Source: Haematobia irritans
Lineage: Eukaryota > Arthropoda > Insecta > Diptera > Muscidae
NCBI RefSeq assembly: GCF_050003625.1
Contig: NC_134397.1
Coordinates: forward strand, 226,114,537 to 226,178,536
Direction of reading: 5' to 3'
DNA: 64,000 bases
Below the pieces are notes generated by a model. It saw nothing but the letters and a program-made list of their open reading frames with translations, was not told the DNA's origin and searched no databases. Of the stretch, positions 42,582 to 54,018 are shown one piece after another; within the stretch, counting starts at the first letter, position 1, and the number at the start of each line of letters is the position of its first letter. Made by a program: the position numbers and the translations under genes.

Positions 42582-43892
42582 GTATACCCCCAGCATAAGA
42601 TTGGGGTATATTAACTTTGTCATTCCGTTTGTAACGCATCGAAATATTGCTCTAAGACCCCATAAATTGTGAAATTGTGAGTCAATCTGAGCATGTCCGT
42701 CCGCTAACTTCCGAACGAAACAAGCTATCGACTTGAAACTTGGCACAAGTAGTTGTTATTGATGTAGGTCAGATGGTATTGCAAATGGGCCATATCGGTC
42801 CACTTTACGTATAGCCCCTATATAAACGGACCCCCAAATTTGGCTTGCGGAGCCTCTAAAAGAAGAAAATTTCATCCGATCCGGCTGAAATTTGGTACAT
42901 GGTGTTAGTATATGGTCACTAACAACTATAAAAAATTGGACCACATCGGTCATTAATTGTATATAGCCCCATATAAACCGATCCCCCGATTTGGCTTGCG
43001 GTGCCTTTAAGAGATGCAAATTTCATCCGATCCGGCTGAAATTTGGTACATAGTGTAAATGTATGGCCTCAAACACCCATGCGAAAATTGGTCGAAATCG
43101 GTCAATAATTATATATAGCCCCCATATAAACCGATCCCCAGATTTGACCCCCGGAGCCCCTTGGAAGAGCTAAATTCATCCGATTCGATTGAAATTTGGT
43201 ACGTGATATTAGTATATGGTATCCAACAACCATGCAGGAATTGGTTCATATCAGTCCATAATTATATATAGCCCCCATATAAACCGATCCCCAGATTTGA
43301 CCTCCGGTGCCGTTTGGAGAAGCAAAATTCATCCGATCTGGTTGAAATTTGGTACGTTGTGGTAGAGTATGATATTTAACAACCATGCCAAAAATGGTCC
43401 ATATCAGTCCATAATCATATATAGGCCCCATATAAACCGATCCCGAGATTTGGTTTTGGAGCCTCTTGGAGGAGCAAATTTCATCCGAGTCAGTTGAAAT
43501 TTGGTACATTGTGCTAGTATATGGCCGTTAAAAACCATGCCTAACTAGATCCATATCGGTCTATAGTTATATATAGCCCTCAGATAAATTGATCCCCATT
43601 CACACAAAAATTGGTCCATATCAAGATGATAATTGTATATAGCCCCCACATAAACGACCCCCATATTTCAATTCTGGCTCTCTACGTAGACTTACCTACA
43701 CATACTTTTTTGTCTAATATATACCACGTATGGACTAACTCACAATTTAGAAAACTATGTTAAGAAGTTTTAAGATACCACAACCCAAGTAAATCGATTG
43801 TGGATGACAGTCTTTCGTAGAAGTTTTTACGCAATTCATGGTGGAGGGTACATAAGATTCAGCCTGGCCGAACTTACGGCCGAATATACTTG
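42582..43892 (-). repeat. Family B element, copy 2
   Basis: The left end is GTATACCCCCAGCATAAG, then ATTCCGTTTGTAACGCATCG. There are about five 153-bp units with CATATAAACCGATCCCC-type cores. The right end is GGTGGAGGGTACATAAGATT, TTCAGCCTGGCCGAAC-like palindrome and ATATACTTG. It sits inside minisatellite arrays j/k with T-runs at both junctions and no target duplication. Confidence 0.88.
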
Positions 43893-44084
43893 TTTCTATA
43901 TAAAAATAAAATGTTGACCCAATTTTCTATAGAAATAAAATGTTCAAATTTTTATAGAGTTAAAATATTGAAATTTTTTCTATATAAAAATAAAATCTTG
44001 ACCAAATTTTTTATAGAAAAAAAAAGTTCACCAAAGTTTCTATAGAAATACAATTTTAACCAAATTTTCTATAGAAATAAAATT
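43893..44084 (+). repeat. 29-bp minisatellite array (array k)
   Basis: A short continuation of array j between the family B copy and the foldback element. Its last eight bases, ATAAAATT (44077-44084), are the target duplication of the next insertion. Confidence 0.92.
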
Positions 44085-45449
44085 GGCGACCGGACATATC
44101 CCCCAACGGACATTTCGCCCAAAATGATTTTTGGGCGTTATGACCTCCAATGGGGCGGTCACATCGCCCAATTTTAGTTTGGGCTTTATGTCCTCCCTCA
44201 TCGCGGTCATATGTCCCAAAAAATAGGCGGTCAAAACGCCCAATATTTTATGGGGAAAATAATGTCGGAATACAAATCAAAAACTGTCCTAAATGAAGTA
44301 ATTTTTATCCCCAATTTTGGTTAACTAAATACGTACGGTATTTAATTCCAAATGCCGTAACTAGAAAGACAGTGCAGATCTCGTGGTCTATAAGAAAATT
44401 AAGGAGAAAATGGTGCAAAACGCTCCACAAAGTCCCCAAGAACTTGCCAAATCAGAACATATGAGTGAATACTAAATGTGCGAAAGTGTGCCGGAAAAGA
44501 TATTTTAGCAAACCACTATTATGAAGCCGATTTGGCATATAGTCTCTTTGTGTTCCAACCCAATAACTGAAATAATGAATGAATGAAATATGGATGATGG
44601 AGATGCTATTGTTTTATTGATGTCCCTTTTTCGGTCGTTGTTAAATTCATCACATTCAGTTCGTCCGCAAATCCGAGCGACTTTCAGTTTATTATCTTGT
44701 TCTAAACATTAAAATTGGAAAGAGATGAGATGATCGATTTGCTGCTGATGGGTACTTGAAATAAATCGCGCGCGCGATTTTTTTTCAAGTACCCATCAGC
44801 AGCAAATCGATCATCTCATCTCGTTCCAATTTTCAGTTTAAAATACATAATTTTCAATTCAGCATTTGTCTGGTTTGTTCAAAAGAAAAAAATTATCAAT
44901 TTCCGAATTTTCATGTTTCAATATATAAATTCAAATGTCTTGGAGGTTAAACCGACCTATTTCACGTGCGAAATAGGTCTTCGTAGTGCCACTTTAGCCG
45001 CTTTTCCATTTCAATCGTACGCTGAGAAGAAAAATGGTCAAAAATTCTGTTGCAGTCAAAAACAATTAAAACAAACGATGAAGCCAAGATATGCTAGTTT
45101 TACATCTTCTTCCAGCATATACAATAAAAGCAGGATTCGATATTTGTCAATAAGAGGCATATATATCTATTAAATATTAAAAAAAAAATAAATTAATGGA
45201 TAGATGAAGTAATCATATCTAGCTTTTGAATGATTTAAAAAAATACACTTTGTTATTTTAAACTATTGTTCATATTCAATTATATTCAAACGGTCATAAC
45301 ACCCACATTTTTTTATGGGGCTTATGACCGCGATGAGGGAGGACATAAAGCCCAAACTAAAATTGGGCGATGTGACCGCCCCAATGGAGGTCATAACGCC
45401 CAAAAATCATTTTGGGCGAAATGTCCGTTGGGGGATATGTCCGGTCGCC
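44085..45449. mobile_element. Foldback-type transposon with 127-bp TIRs and 8-bp target duplication
   Basis: Ends GGCGACCGGACATATCCCCC (44085-44211) and its inverse (45323-45449) match over about 127 bp with one mismatch. Both are flanked by ATAAAATT. The TIRs are built of short inverted GGGCG/CGCCC and GGTCAT/ATGACC motifs. A second inverted repeat at 44711-44833 lies almost exactly at the centre, around CGCGCGCGCG. No transposase is visible; the small frame at 44913-45173 has no recognisable domain. The 8-bp TSD allows hAT, P or Merlin ancestry. Confidence 0.85.
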
Positions 45450-45457
45450 ATAAAATT

Positions 45458-45815
45458 ATGACAAAAATTTCTATAGAAATAAAATTTTGAAAAAATTTTC
45501 TATAGAAATAAAGTTATGATCAAATTTTCTTCAGAAATAAAATTTTGATAAAATTTTCTATAGAAATAAAATTTTGATCAAATTTTCTATAGAAATAAAA
45601 TTTTGATGAAATTTTCTATGGAAATACAATTTTGTTCAAATTTTTTTAGAATTAAAATTTGAAAACTTTTTTCTATATAAAAATAAAATCTTGGCCCAAT
45701 TTTCTATCGAAATAAAATTTTGACCAAATTTTCTATAGAAGTAAAATTTTGATAAACTTTTCTACTTATAAATAAAATTTTAGAAAAAAATATTTGACAA
45801 AATTCCATATTTAAA
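45458..45815 (+). repeat. 29-bp minisatellite array (array l)
   Basis: The last part of the array interrupted by the foldback element. Units decay into A-rich sequence at the end. Confidence 0.9.
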
Positions 45816-46688
45816 AAAAAAATAATAATTTTCATACCGATAGGAGAGACGAGTCATTCATTGGAGGAAAGAAAAGACATTTGTTTCATACTAACCACAA
45901 AAAATGATCAGAAACTTCAAAATATCCTTTTTTTACTTTGGTAGATATGTGGTAAAGTTTTCTTCAATGTTTGGTAGATGATTTTTGGCACGATTGCCAA
46001 CCTCGGCCCATGTTGCTATCGTGGGCACAATAAATTTTTAACTGTACATGGTGGCGTATGAAAAGTGTCTTATAATATTCACATGAGTCATACGCCACAT
46101 AGCACCGCGAAAAATATGATTTTTACGAAAAAAAACCTAAGTCGTGTGAATACGATTACTCCTTGTTCGAAATCTCCATTTTTTGATATTTCATATCAGT
46201 GTTTTCATGCAAATAGAAATTTCAAATTTCCAAAAGAACGATTTCAATCGTGGGATATTTCGTTTATTTTTGGATACCAAATGGAGGCATAAAGACATAA
46301 AATATATATTTCAATATTTTAAAGTCTTCACTCATTCGTTATTTTTAATTTTCCAGAATGGAAATCTTGCTTTTCATACAAAAGTTAGATTTAAAATGTC
46401 GAAAAGGGAGACTAGGATCATAGTTGGATTGTGGTATCATTGGGTTTTTAGGAGGATATGAAATATTTTATATGAAATTTTTTTTTTCAAGATTTTCCTA
46501 TTGTCTTTTTCATACACAAGCGAAATTTTGAAAGGAATCACTCTAAATTTAGCGTTTTTGTAGAATTATGTAGATCACATAAGATTCAGGGATATGGAAA
46601 TTTATTATTTTTTTTTTTAATTTACAAAATCAGCTTCAATAATTCACTAAGCACCAACATTTTCTGGTTTCATCTTTCTCATTCACAG
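45816..46688. other. Unique intron sequence before exon 10
   Basis: No repeat family recognised. It includes the short inverted pair GTGGCGTATGA / TCATACGCCAC at about 46050-46098. Small open frames here lack any domain. Confidence 0.5.
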
Positions 46689-46986
46689 TTTAGACAGTGA
46701 GCTTAACAATTCGGAAACATCAGCCTCCATAGCGGCGACCATTGCCGCCATGACCGGGGCAAATAATATGGGTTTTCGACCACCTTCCGGTTTCATTGAT
46801 TCACGAGAATTCAGCGAAGCCGAATGTGATCACGAGCAACGAGCATTGGACTTGGAAGTGCAACGTGTTATGGAAAATAAAGATGGCCAGTTAAGCAAAG
46901 TGGACCGGGAGGAATTAACCTCACTGTTGGCAAGATATCATGAAAAGAAGGAACAGGAACGACAAGAATTTACCATACATGTCTAG
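46689..46986 (+). CDS. Dscam-like exon 10: C-terminus and stop
   Basis: A 298-bp coding part of the terminal exon, acceptor ATTCACAG, phase 2 in. It encodes LDSELNNSETSASIAATIAA, then MTGANNMGFRPPSGFIDS and a charged, probably helical end rich in Glu and Lys (LDLEVQRVMENKDG, LLARYHEKKEQERQ). It stops at TAG 46984-46986. The last residues are TIHV; Ile-His-Val fits a class II PDZ-ligand pattern (hydrophobic-x-hydrophobic), which is inference only. A 9.3-kb repeat-filled intron precedes it. Confidence 0.9.
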
Positions 46987-47735
46987 GATACGGTAAGAGG
47001 TGGTAGCTCCACCAAATAACCCACGGTTAAATAGTTAAGTTAAATTATTATTAAAAAAAAAAACTAAATGAAAGCTTAGAAGTTGACTTCTGTTAAGAGA
47101 TGACGAGAGAAGACTTTGTAAAATATAATGAAAATGAAATTTTTTTGGGTATGAACTGATAAGCTGTGAAAAGGATAATTTAAAATAAATATATAGATAT
47201 ATGGAAAACTAAAAATATGAAATAATTCTTAATAAAAACTGTATAACTTTGAAGTGAGTCTAATTATGATAGGCTTAAATATGAAATTGTATGGAATATA
47301 TTAAAGCCAAACTTTAACCAAGACACTAAAAGACTAAACTTTTTTAAGGACATATTTTTTTATAATAATTTTATAAATATTTATATATGATTTGTAAAAA
47401 CAACAGTACTTCAAAAATATATCCTTTGCCATTTTATTATACAATTACTTATGTAGATACTTTTTATCTATGTTTAAATAGATCTGTAAAAATTCTTATT
47501 ATATATTTTTTTGAAAACCCGCATTTATATTTATGAAAATCTGATTAGATTCAATTTCTTGATTCTAAATGTTTGCATTTAATATAAGAGTGCTTTCTGA
47601 ACAAATTTCATTAGTGTAATTAAAAATGTGCATTTCTAATTTAATAAAATATAAATAAAAAAGATCCAACATCAAGAGCCAAATGAGGGGATAATTCGGA
47701 ACATTGACGGCATATAGTAGAACTGCAATAATGCA
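46987..47735 (+). other. 3' UTR and proximal flank of the Dscam-like gene
   Basis: AT-rich sequence following the stop, with no repeat family from elsewhere in the window and many TAAATATAT-type runs. It carries several AATAAA hexamers. The length of the true 3' UTR cannot be fixed, and insect Dscam genes often have long ones. Confidence 0.55.
47184..47236 (+). terminator. Candidate polyadenylation signals
   Basis: AATAAA occurs at 47184-47189 and 47231-47236, about 200-250 nt after the stop codon. Further AATAAA copies lie at 47643 and 47653. In such AT-rich DNA the hexamer is common by chance, so these are candidates only. Confidence 0.4.
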
Positions 47736-47942
47736 CAGAAAAAAATATCACCAACATATTTCCAATTAAAAAGTTGATTGCAATTGAAGATTTTCTCAAT
47801 TGATAAATTAACGATACAATTAATTTTTTTAATAAAGATAAAAACATTACGTTAATTAAGTCAAAGATTGAAAATTGTAAATTTTTTAATTAAAAAATTA
47901 ATTGATGCCATTAACTTTTAAGCAAACTTGAAAGACTAACGG

Positions 47943-48136
47943 CCATTTTCATGTAGCTCCGTTAGGCTTTAACTGCCTGTTAACAGAAAGAAAAATGGAA
48001 ATATCTCTTCTCCGGTTAACTTTAACTGAAAAATTTTCAGCAGTTAAGTTTCTAACTGGCAGATGACAGATATGTAGATATCACGGTTTAAAAGTTCGTT
48101 AGCTAACGTAGCACTAACGGAGCTTCATGAAAATGG
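47943..48136. mobile_element. MITE-5 (CCATTTTCATGNAGCTCCGT ends), copy 1
   Basis: Inverted ends CCATTTTCATGTAGCTCCGT and ACGGAGCTTCATGAAAATGG enclose TTCGTTAGCTAACG and an AACTGAAAAATTTTCAGCAGTT palindrome. It is about 194 bp and noncoding. Confidence 0.78.
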
Positions 48137-48248
48137 GGGTAAGTCACTTAAAAAAAGTTATGGCATTTTTTTTTAATGTTTAACTAAAATTTTCAAACAT
48201 TTATTTATTTATTTTTTTTTTTTTTTTTTCAAACTAAAAACACTAACG

Positions 48249-48469
48249 CCCATTTTCATGAAGCTCCGTTAGGGTTTAACTGTCAGTTTACAGAAAATAA
48301 AATGGAAATATCTTCTCTCCGGTTAATTATAACTGAAAAATTTTCAGCAGTTAAGCTCCTAACTGGAATATGGAATATATAGGCAAGATGACAGATATAT
48401 CCATAGCACGGTTTAAAAGTTCGTTAGCTAACGGAACACTAACGGAGCTTCATGAAAATGGGGGTAAGT
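48249..48469. mobile_element. MITE-5, copy 2
   Basis: Same ends and interior as copy 1, with an extra 20 bp or so (GGAATATGGAATATATAGGC). It lies in the same orientation 112 bp away, and both copies are followed by GGTAAGTCA, so a local duplication is possible. Confidence 0.78.
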
Positions 48470-48725
48470 CAGTTAAGAAAGTGATTGAAAATAGTTATGT
48501 TTTTAATGGAAAAAATTATTTGAAATTTGCAATCAACATAAATTAATAAAAATTTAAATCTGCTAATTAAATCAATTAATTTTTTTTGATCAAGTATTTT
48601 TCTAATGTCCAATTAAAACTGTGATTCATATTATCATTTACATGATTGGAGATATTTCAATTAAAAAATTAATTGGATCAATTAATTTCGTGATTGAATC
48701 AGAAAAAAAAATGTGTGTGACTCAA

Positions 48726-48999
48726 TGTTATAGAAAACTTAGACCAGTACCGGCGAGCTAGCTCTGGTTATTTGGCTTAAATTTTCCCATTACATAATTA
48801 AACCATACCATGTTATGGGGTGGCTGATATGTATTGTAACAAATTATCATTTCAAACCATGAGGGTCAGATGACAGATTTAATCCAGTGACGGGGCATTG
48901 ATTGACCCTTTGCATTTATAAATAAAGCCCTTCGTGATGGATTTCACACGTGATAATATGATTGCTTTCTATTTGGCCAGAAGGCCAAATGTAAGCCTA
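48726..48999. other. Unassigned 3' flank
   Basis: Nothing recognised. Confidence 0.4.
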
Positions 49000-49253
49000 C
49001 TCAGCAAACAAAAGCGTCTCCAAAAAATAGTGAAAATGTGCTTTTTGGATCCGGAAGTAGTGCAAAATTGGCGCAGAAGCGATGAACTTAACATAGGCTT
49101 GTCATAGGACGGATGTCCACCATTTCGTTGTTTTGGATGTAAATTAAAAAATTGTTATATTTTGCCAAATAAATAATATTTTATTATTCTTAATGCATTC
49201 TAACCTTTGTTCGAGACTTTTGACATCAAATATTTCCAAAAATTCGCAATTTT

Positions 49254-51609
49254 AATACCCTCCACCATAGGATATTAACTTTGACATTCCGTTTGTAACA
49301 CATCGAAATATTGCTCTAAGACCCCATAAAGTATATATATTCTGGGTCGTGGTGAAATTCTGAGTCGATGTAAGCATGTACGTCCGTCCGTCCGTCTGTT
49401 GAAATCACTTCTGAATGAAACAAGCTATCGACTTGAAACTTGGCACAAGTAGTTCTCATTGATGTGGCTCGGACGGTATTGCAAATGGGCCATATCGGTT
49501 CGCTTTTACGTATAGCCCCCATATAAACGGACCCCCAGATTTGGCTTGCGGAGCCTCTAAGAGAAGCATATTCCATCCGATCTGGCTGAAATTTGATACA
49601 GGGTGTTGGTATATGGTCTCTAACAATCATGCAAAAATTGGTACACATCGCTCCATAATTATATATAGCCCCCATATAAACCAATCCGCAGATTTGGCTT
49701 GCGGAGCCTCAAAAAGAAGAAAATTTCATCCGATCCGGCTGGAATTCGGTACATGGTGTTGGTATATGGTCTCTAACAACCATGCAAAAATTGGTCCACA
49801 TCGGTCCATAATTATATATAGCCCCCATAAAAACCGATCCCCACATTTGGCTTGCGGAGCCTCAAAGAGAAGCACATTTCATGTGATCCGGCTGAAATTT
49901 GATACATGATGTTGCTATATGGTCTCCAACAACCATGTAAAAATGGGTCCACATCGGTTCATAATAATATAGCCCCCATATAAACCGTCCCCAGATTTGG
50001 CTTGCGGAGCATCTTGGAAGACCAAAATTCATTTGATTCAATTGAAATTTGGTACGTGGTGTTAATATATGGCCTCACCCATGCAAAAATTGGTCCATAT
50101 CGGTCCATAATTATATATAGCCCCCATATAAACCGATCCACAGATTTGACCTCCGGAGCCCTTGGAAGAGCAAAAATTCATCCGATCCGGTTGAAATGTG
50201 GTACGTGATGTTAGTATAAGGTATCCAACAACCATGCAGGAATTGGTTCATATCAGTCCATAATTATATATAGCCCCCATATAAACCGATCCCGAGATTT
50301 TGTTTTGGAGCCTCTTGGAGAAGCAAAATTCATCCGATCTGGTTGAAATTTGGTACGTGGTGTTAGTATAGGGTCTCTAGCAATCATGTCAGAATTGCTC
50401 CATATCGGTCCATAATTATATATAGCCCTTATATAAGCCGATCCCCAGATTAGACTGCCGGAGCCTATCAAATTCATCCGATCCGGTTGAAATTTGGTAC
50501 ATTTCGCTAGTGTATGGCCGATAACAACCTTGCAACCCAGCAAAAAAAATTGGAAGTTCTTCCAAAGGCACAACTTTAAAAGCACTTCCAGAAGATGCAT
50601 TCGCAGTGATGTTCTTTATTTTAAATACCCAGGAAGTTATTTTAATTCAATTTTTTAAAACTCGGTTTTTCATACTTTTAATGGGTAATTTAAATTTTTT
50701 TTGTTTCAAATAGGTTAAAAACAGAGTAAGAATTCATAAAATGGTAGAAATCATTTAAATTTTGTCGACAAAAATGCTAAAACCAATCTGAAAAAATTGT
50801 GAATTTTTGAAAATATTTGAAGTCAAACGTTTCCGACAAGCGTTAGAATCCATTAAAAATTATAAAAAATTACAAAAAATTATTTATTTGACAAAATATC
50901 ACGGAATTTTTTAATTTACAATATTGAATTCGAATCACACCTAAAGAAGTGATGCAAATTCAGTGCAACGGCTGTTGAAATGGTGAACTTCCGTCCTATG
51001 ACAAGCCCATGTTAAATTCATCGCTTCTGCGTCAATTTTGCACCACTTCCGGATCAAAAAAGAACATTTTCATTACTTTTTTGGCGACGCTTTTTTTGCT
51101 GGGATAAACCGATCGCCAGATTTGGCTTGCCGAGCCTCAAAGAGATGAAAATTTCATCCGATCCGGCTGAAATTTGGTACATGATGTCTCTAAAAACCAT
51201 GAAAAAATTGGTCCACATCGGTCCATAATTTTATATTGCCCCCATATAAACCGATCCCCTGATTTGGCTTGCGGAACCTCTATGAGAAGCAAATTTCATC
51301 CGATTCGGTTGAAATTTGATACGTGGTGTTAGTATATGGTCTCTAGCAATCATGCCAAAATTCATAATTATGTATAGCCCTTACATAAACCGATCCCCAG
51401 ATTTGACCTCCGGAGCCCCTTGAAGGAACAAAATTCATCCAATCCGTTTAAAATTTTGTACATTTCGCTAGTGTATGGCCGATAACAACCATGCCAGTTA
51501 TTGTCAAAATTTTATTTCTATAGAAAATGTCTAAATTTTAGTCCTACACAATCCATGGTGAAGGGTACATAAGATGCGGCCTGGCCGAACTTGCGGCTGT
51601 ATATATTTG
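49254..51609 (-). repeat. Family B element, copy 3, long, with internal MITE-2
   Basis: The left end is AATACCCTCCACCATAGGAT, then TTCCGTTTGTAACACATCG and (CGTC)n. There are about seven units spaced 153 bp from 49510 to 50460, then MITE-2 copy 2 (50536-51103), then more units to 51480. The right end is GGTGAAGGGTACATAAGATG and GGCCTGGCCGAAC. A lone minisatellite unit lies at 51500-51533. The reverse-strand frame reads the 51-residue repeat. Confidence 0.85.
50536..51103 (-). mobile_element. MITE-2, copy 2, inside family B
   Basis: The ends are CCCAGCAAAAAAAATTGG and GCGACGCTTTTTTTGCTGGG. The interior is the reverse of the 54753-55316 copy (CCTATGACAAGCCCATGTTA versus AACATGGGCTTGTCATAGG). 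It is 568 bp and noncoding. Confidence 0.83.
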
Positions 51610-51861
51610 TTCTTGAATGGATTTTGCATTTTTTTTACAAAATTTAAATAATTTGTAACATTTTACTAATCCTTAATCTATTTTTATTTGAAACAAAAAT
51701 GGGTAAAATTACCCTTGGAAAATATGACAAAAAGGGAGTTATAAAAAATTTAATTAAAGAACTCCCTGAGTAGTAAAAATAAAGAACATCTTTGGAGGAC
51801 ACTTTTTGAAAGTGGTTTTAAAGTTGTGCACTTAGAAGTACTTCCAATTTTATTTGCTGGG

Positions 51862-52555
51862 AATGTAATGTACCGCAATATTGGCAAGCTTGCATCGCAC
51901 CCAAAAAAATTAGAAAAAATCGAGAAATTTGCTTCTTCTATCCACTCATGAAGGTAAACTGAGAGACCAGTGTAGATGAGGATTATATAAAACCCCATTC
52001 GATATAAATCAGTTTTACAATTTCAGGAGTTGAATAAAAATTGCACAACGAATTCAAAACGACAGATCGGCTGCTCCAAAATATGATAGATATAAACTAA
52101 ACCCAACACAAGTCGTTTTGGATTAAAATACATTTAGATTTTGAATTGTGGGGAAATCGTATAAAAATTACAATATCCAAGTGCAAGAAGTCAAGCCAAC
52201 CATATTCGGCATACCTATTTATAAACCTACAGTACCTCTAGATTTCTAATTTCAGTCAAAACTTAGATAAAAATTTTGGTTTATATACACCCAAGAAATT
52301 AAATCTGGATATCGATCTATATGGTGGCTATGCCATAACATGGACTAATGCACGCAATATTCATCACAGCCATTTATTGACCTTAAATAACTCTAGATTT
52401 TCAATTTCAGCCAAATTGTATAAAATTGTTGTTTTTAGAAGCCCAAGAAGTTAAATTGGGAAATCGGTAGACCATATTCACCATTTTCCAAATTTCAATC
52501 AGATCGAATAAAAATTGCAGTGTCTATATGTTCAAGATCCCAAATCGTGGGGGTG
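51862..52555 (+). repeat. Degraded family A fragment and unassigned flank
   Basis: From about 52040 on, pieces such as ACCTCTAGATTTCTAATTTC and ATCGATCTATATGGTGGCTA show two or three eroded A units. Before that, nothing is recognised. Confidence 0.5.
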
Positions 52556-53685
52556 CTAAAAGTTCGGCTCGACCGAATCTTAAATACCCATCACCATGAA
52601 TAAAATACAAAAGTTCCCTTTGCAGACTTATCAACGTAGCCTCTTTAAGTGAACCTATATAGAATTTCAGGTAGATTTGATGATAGATATTCTCCCTAGC
52701 ATATGGGTTTTAATGGTAATCTTCCCGAAGTTACACTAAGAGTTTCTACATATGCAGGCTACATCAGATTCTGGATTTATAAAAATCAATTTTGTTTGGG
52801 GTTTTAGAGGAATCATAAATATCTCGTCAAGATGTGTTCGAAAATCCCATAGAATAACGAGTTTCATTTGATTTGAAATCTAAATTCAATAGATGTTTAC
52901 CCCCTTTACTCGAATGAGCACGAGGAGTAAACTTGGAAAATTTTTACTTCTAGCTTCGTGTAATTTAGTTGACCAGTACGCATTCTATCCCCTCAAGACG
53001 TTAAATGGGGAGACCCTTCTATATTAGGATTAAAAAGACTTACAAATTCACTATGATCGGATAAAACTTCAGGTCCAAGAATTCAAAACGATAGATTGGT
53101 CTATATGGATGCCACACCAAAATATAAACCGTTATCGGCCTATGTGGGGTCTGTATAAAAACATGAACCGATATACACCATATTCGGCATATTCTTTGTG
53201 GACCTAAAGAATTTTTAGATTTCCAATTTCAGGCAAATCGTATGAATCAGGGGTCGGTTTATACGGGAGCTACATCAAACCCGGAACTGGTATACACCAT
53301 TTTCGGTACATCTCGCTGTAGACCTAAAGTACAACTCTTTATGGACCTAAAATACCTTTACATTTTGAATTTCAGCCAAATCGTATAAAAATTGAGGTCC
53401 TAGACGCTCAAGAAGACATATCGGAATATCGGTCTATATGGGGGCTATAAAAAAACGTGAACCTATACACATCATATTCGCCACAAATCTTTTTGGACCT
53501 AAAATACCTTTACATTTTGAAAGCCTAAAAAGTCACATCTGGTGATCGGTCTATATGGGGGCTATACCAAAACGTGGACCTAAAGTAGCTTTACATATTG
53601 AATTTCAGCCAAATCGGATGAACATTTGGGGCCTAGATGCTCCAGAAGTCAAATCGGGATATCACCATATGGGGGCTATATGGGG

Positions 53686-53990
53686 AGTCACCGTGGTGCA
53701 ATGGTTAGCATGCCCGCCTTGCATACACAAGGTTGTGGGTTCGATTCCTGCTTCGACCTAACACAAAAAAATTTTTCAGCGGTGGATTTTCCCACATCAG
53801 TAATGCTGGTCACATTTCTGTGTGTTTCAAAGTTTCTCTAATTGGTTCCACTGCAATGTGGAACGCCGTTCGGACTCGGCTTAATATTGAGCTCACTCAG
53901 TGATAAGGGAGAATTTCACCACTGTGATATCACAATGGACTGAATAGCCTAAGTGAGCCTGATACATCGGGCTGCCAACTAACCTAACCT
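53686..53990 (+). mobile_element. tRNA-derived SINE, inside family A
   Basis: The head AGTCACCGTGGTGCAATGGT with A-box TGGTTAGCATGCCCGCC and B-box GGTTCGATTCC is close to the presumed consensus. The body and tail AACTAACCTAACC follow, shortened in the middle. Flanks CTATATGGGG and CTATGGAGG give a rough target duplication. Confidence 0.85.
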
Positions 53991-54018
53991 ATGGAGGCTA
54001 TACCAAAACCTGGACTTA

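Larger units (their letters stand above)
760..46986 (+). other. Dscam-family gene, 3' part (10 exons, 9 introns)
   Basis: Spliced exons 760-915, 10605-10784, 11106-11480, 11692-11817, 20971-21286, 25235-25398, 35903-36148, 36302-36634, 37123-37351 and 46689-46986 join in one open frame of about 807 codons. The order is end of an FN3 domain, Ig, FN3, FN3, transmembrane helix, cytoplasmic tail, which is the C-terminal plan of insect Dscam proteins. These are homophilic adhesion and axon-guidance receptors at the neuronal plasma membrane. Every acceptor is AG and every donor GT, and phases match across all nine introns. Intron lengths run from 153 bp to 10.5 kb. Family assignment is firm; the paralogue is not resolved. 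The 5' part of the gene, including any alternative Ig exons, lies outside the window. Confidence 0.93.
47736..48725. repeat. AT-rich dispersed repeat hosting two MITEs
   Basis: The outer parts (CAATTAAAAAATTAATTGG-type inverted motifs, CAATTAATTTCGTGATTGAA) resemble 29400-29620. The two MITE-5 copies lie inside. Confidence 0.5.
49000..51861 (+). mobile_element. MITE-2 (CCCAGCAAAAAAA ends), copy 1, split by family B
   Basis: Left part 49000-49253 starts CTCAGCAAACAAAAGCGTCT and right part 51610-51861 ends TTTATTTGCTGGG. Together they match the uninterrupted copy at 54753-55316 in order. A whole family B element lies between the parts. Confidence 0.8.

Noticed and set aside
44913..45173. 86-aa frame inside the foldback element as a transposase
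   Set aside because: It has no acidic catalytic triad or DNA-binding motif, and its codon use matches the surrounding AT-rich DNA.
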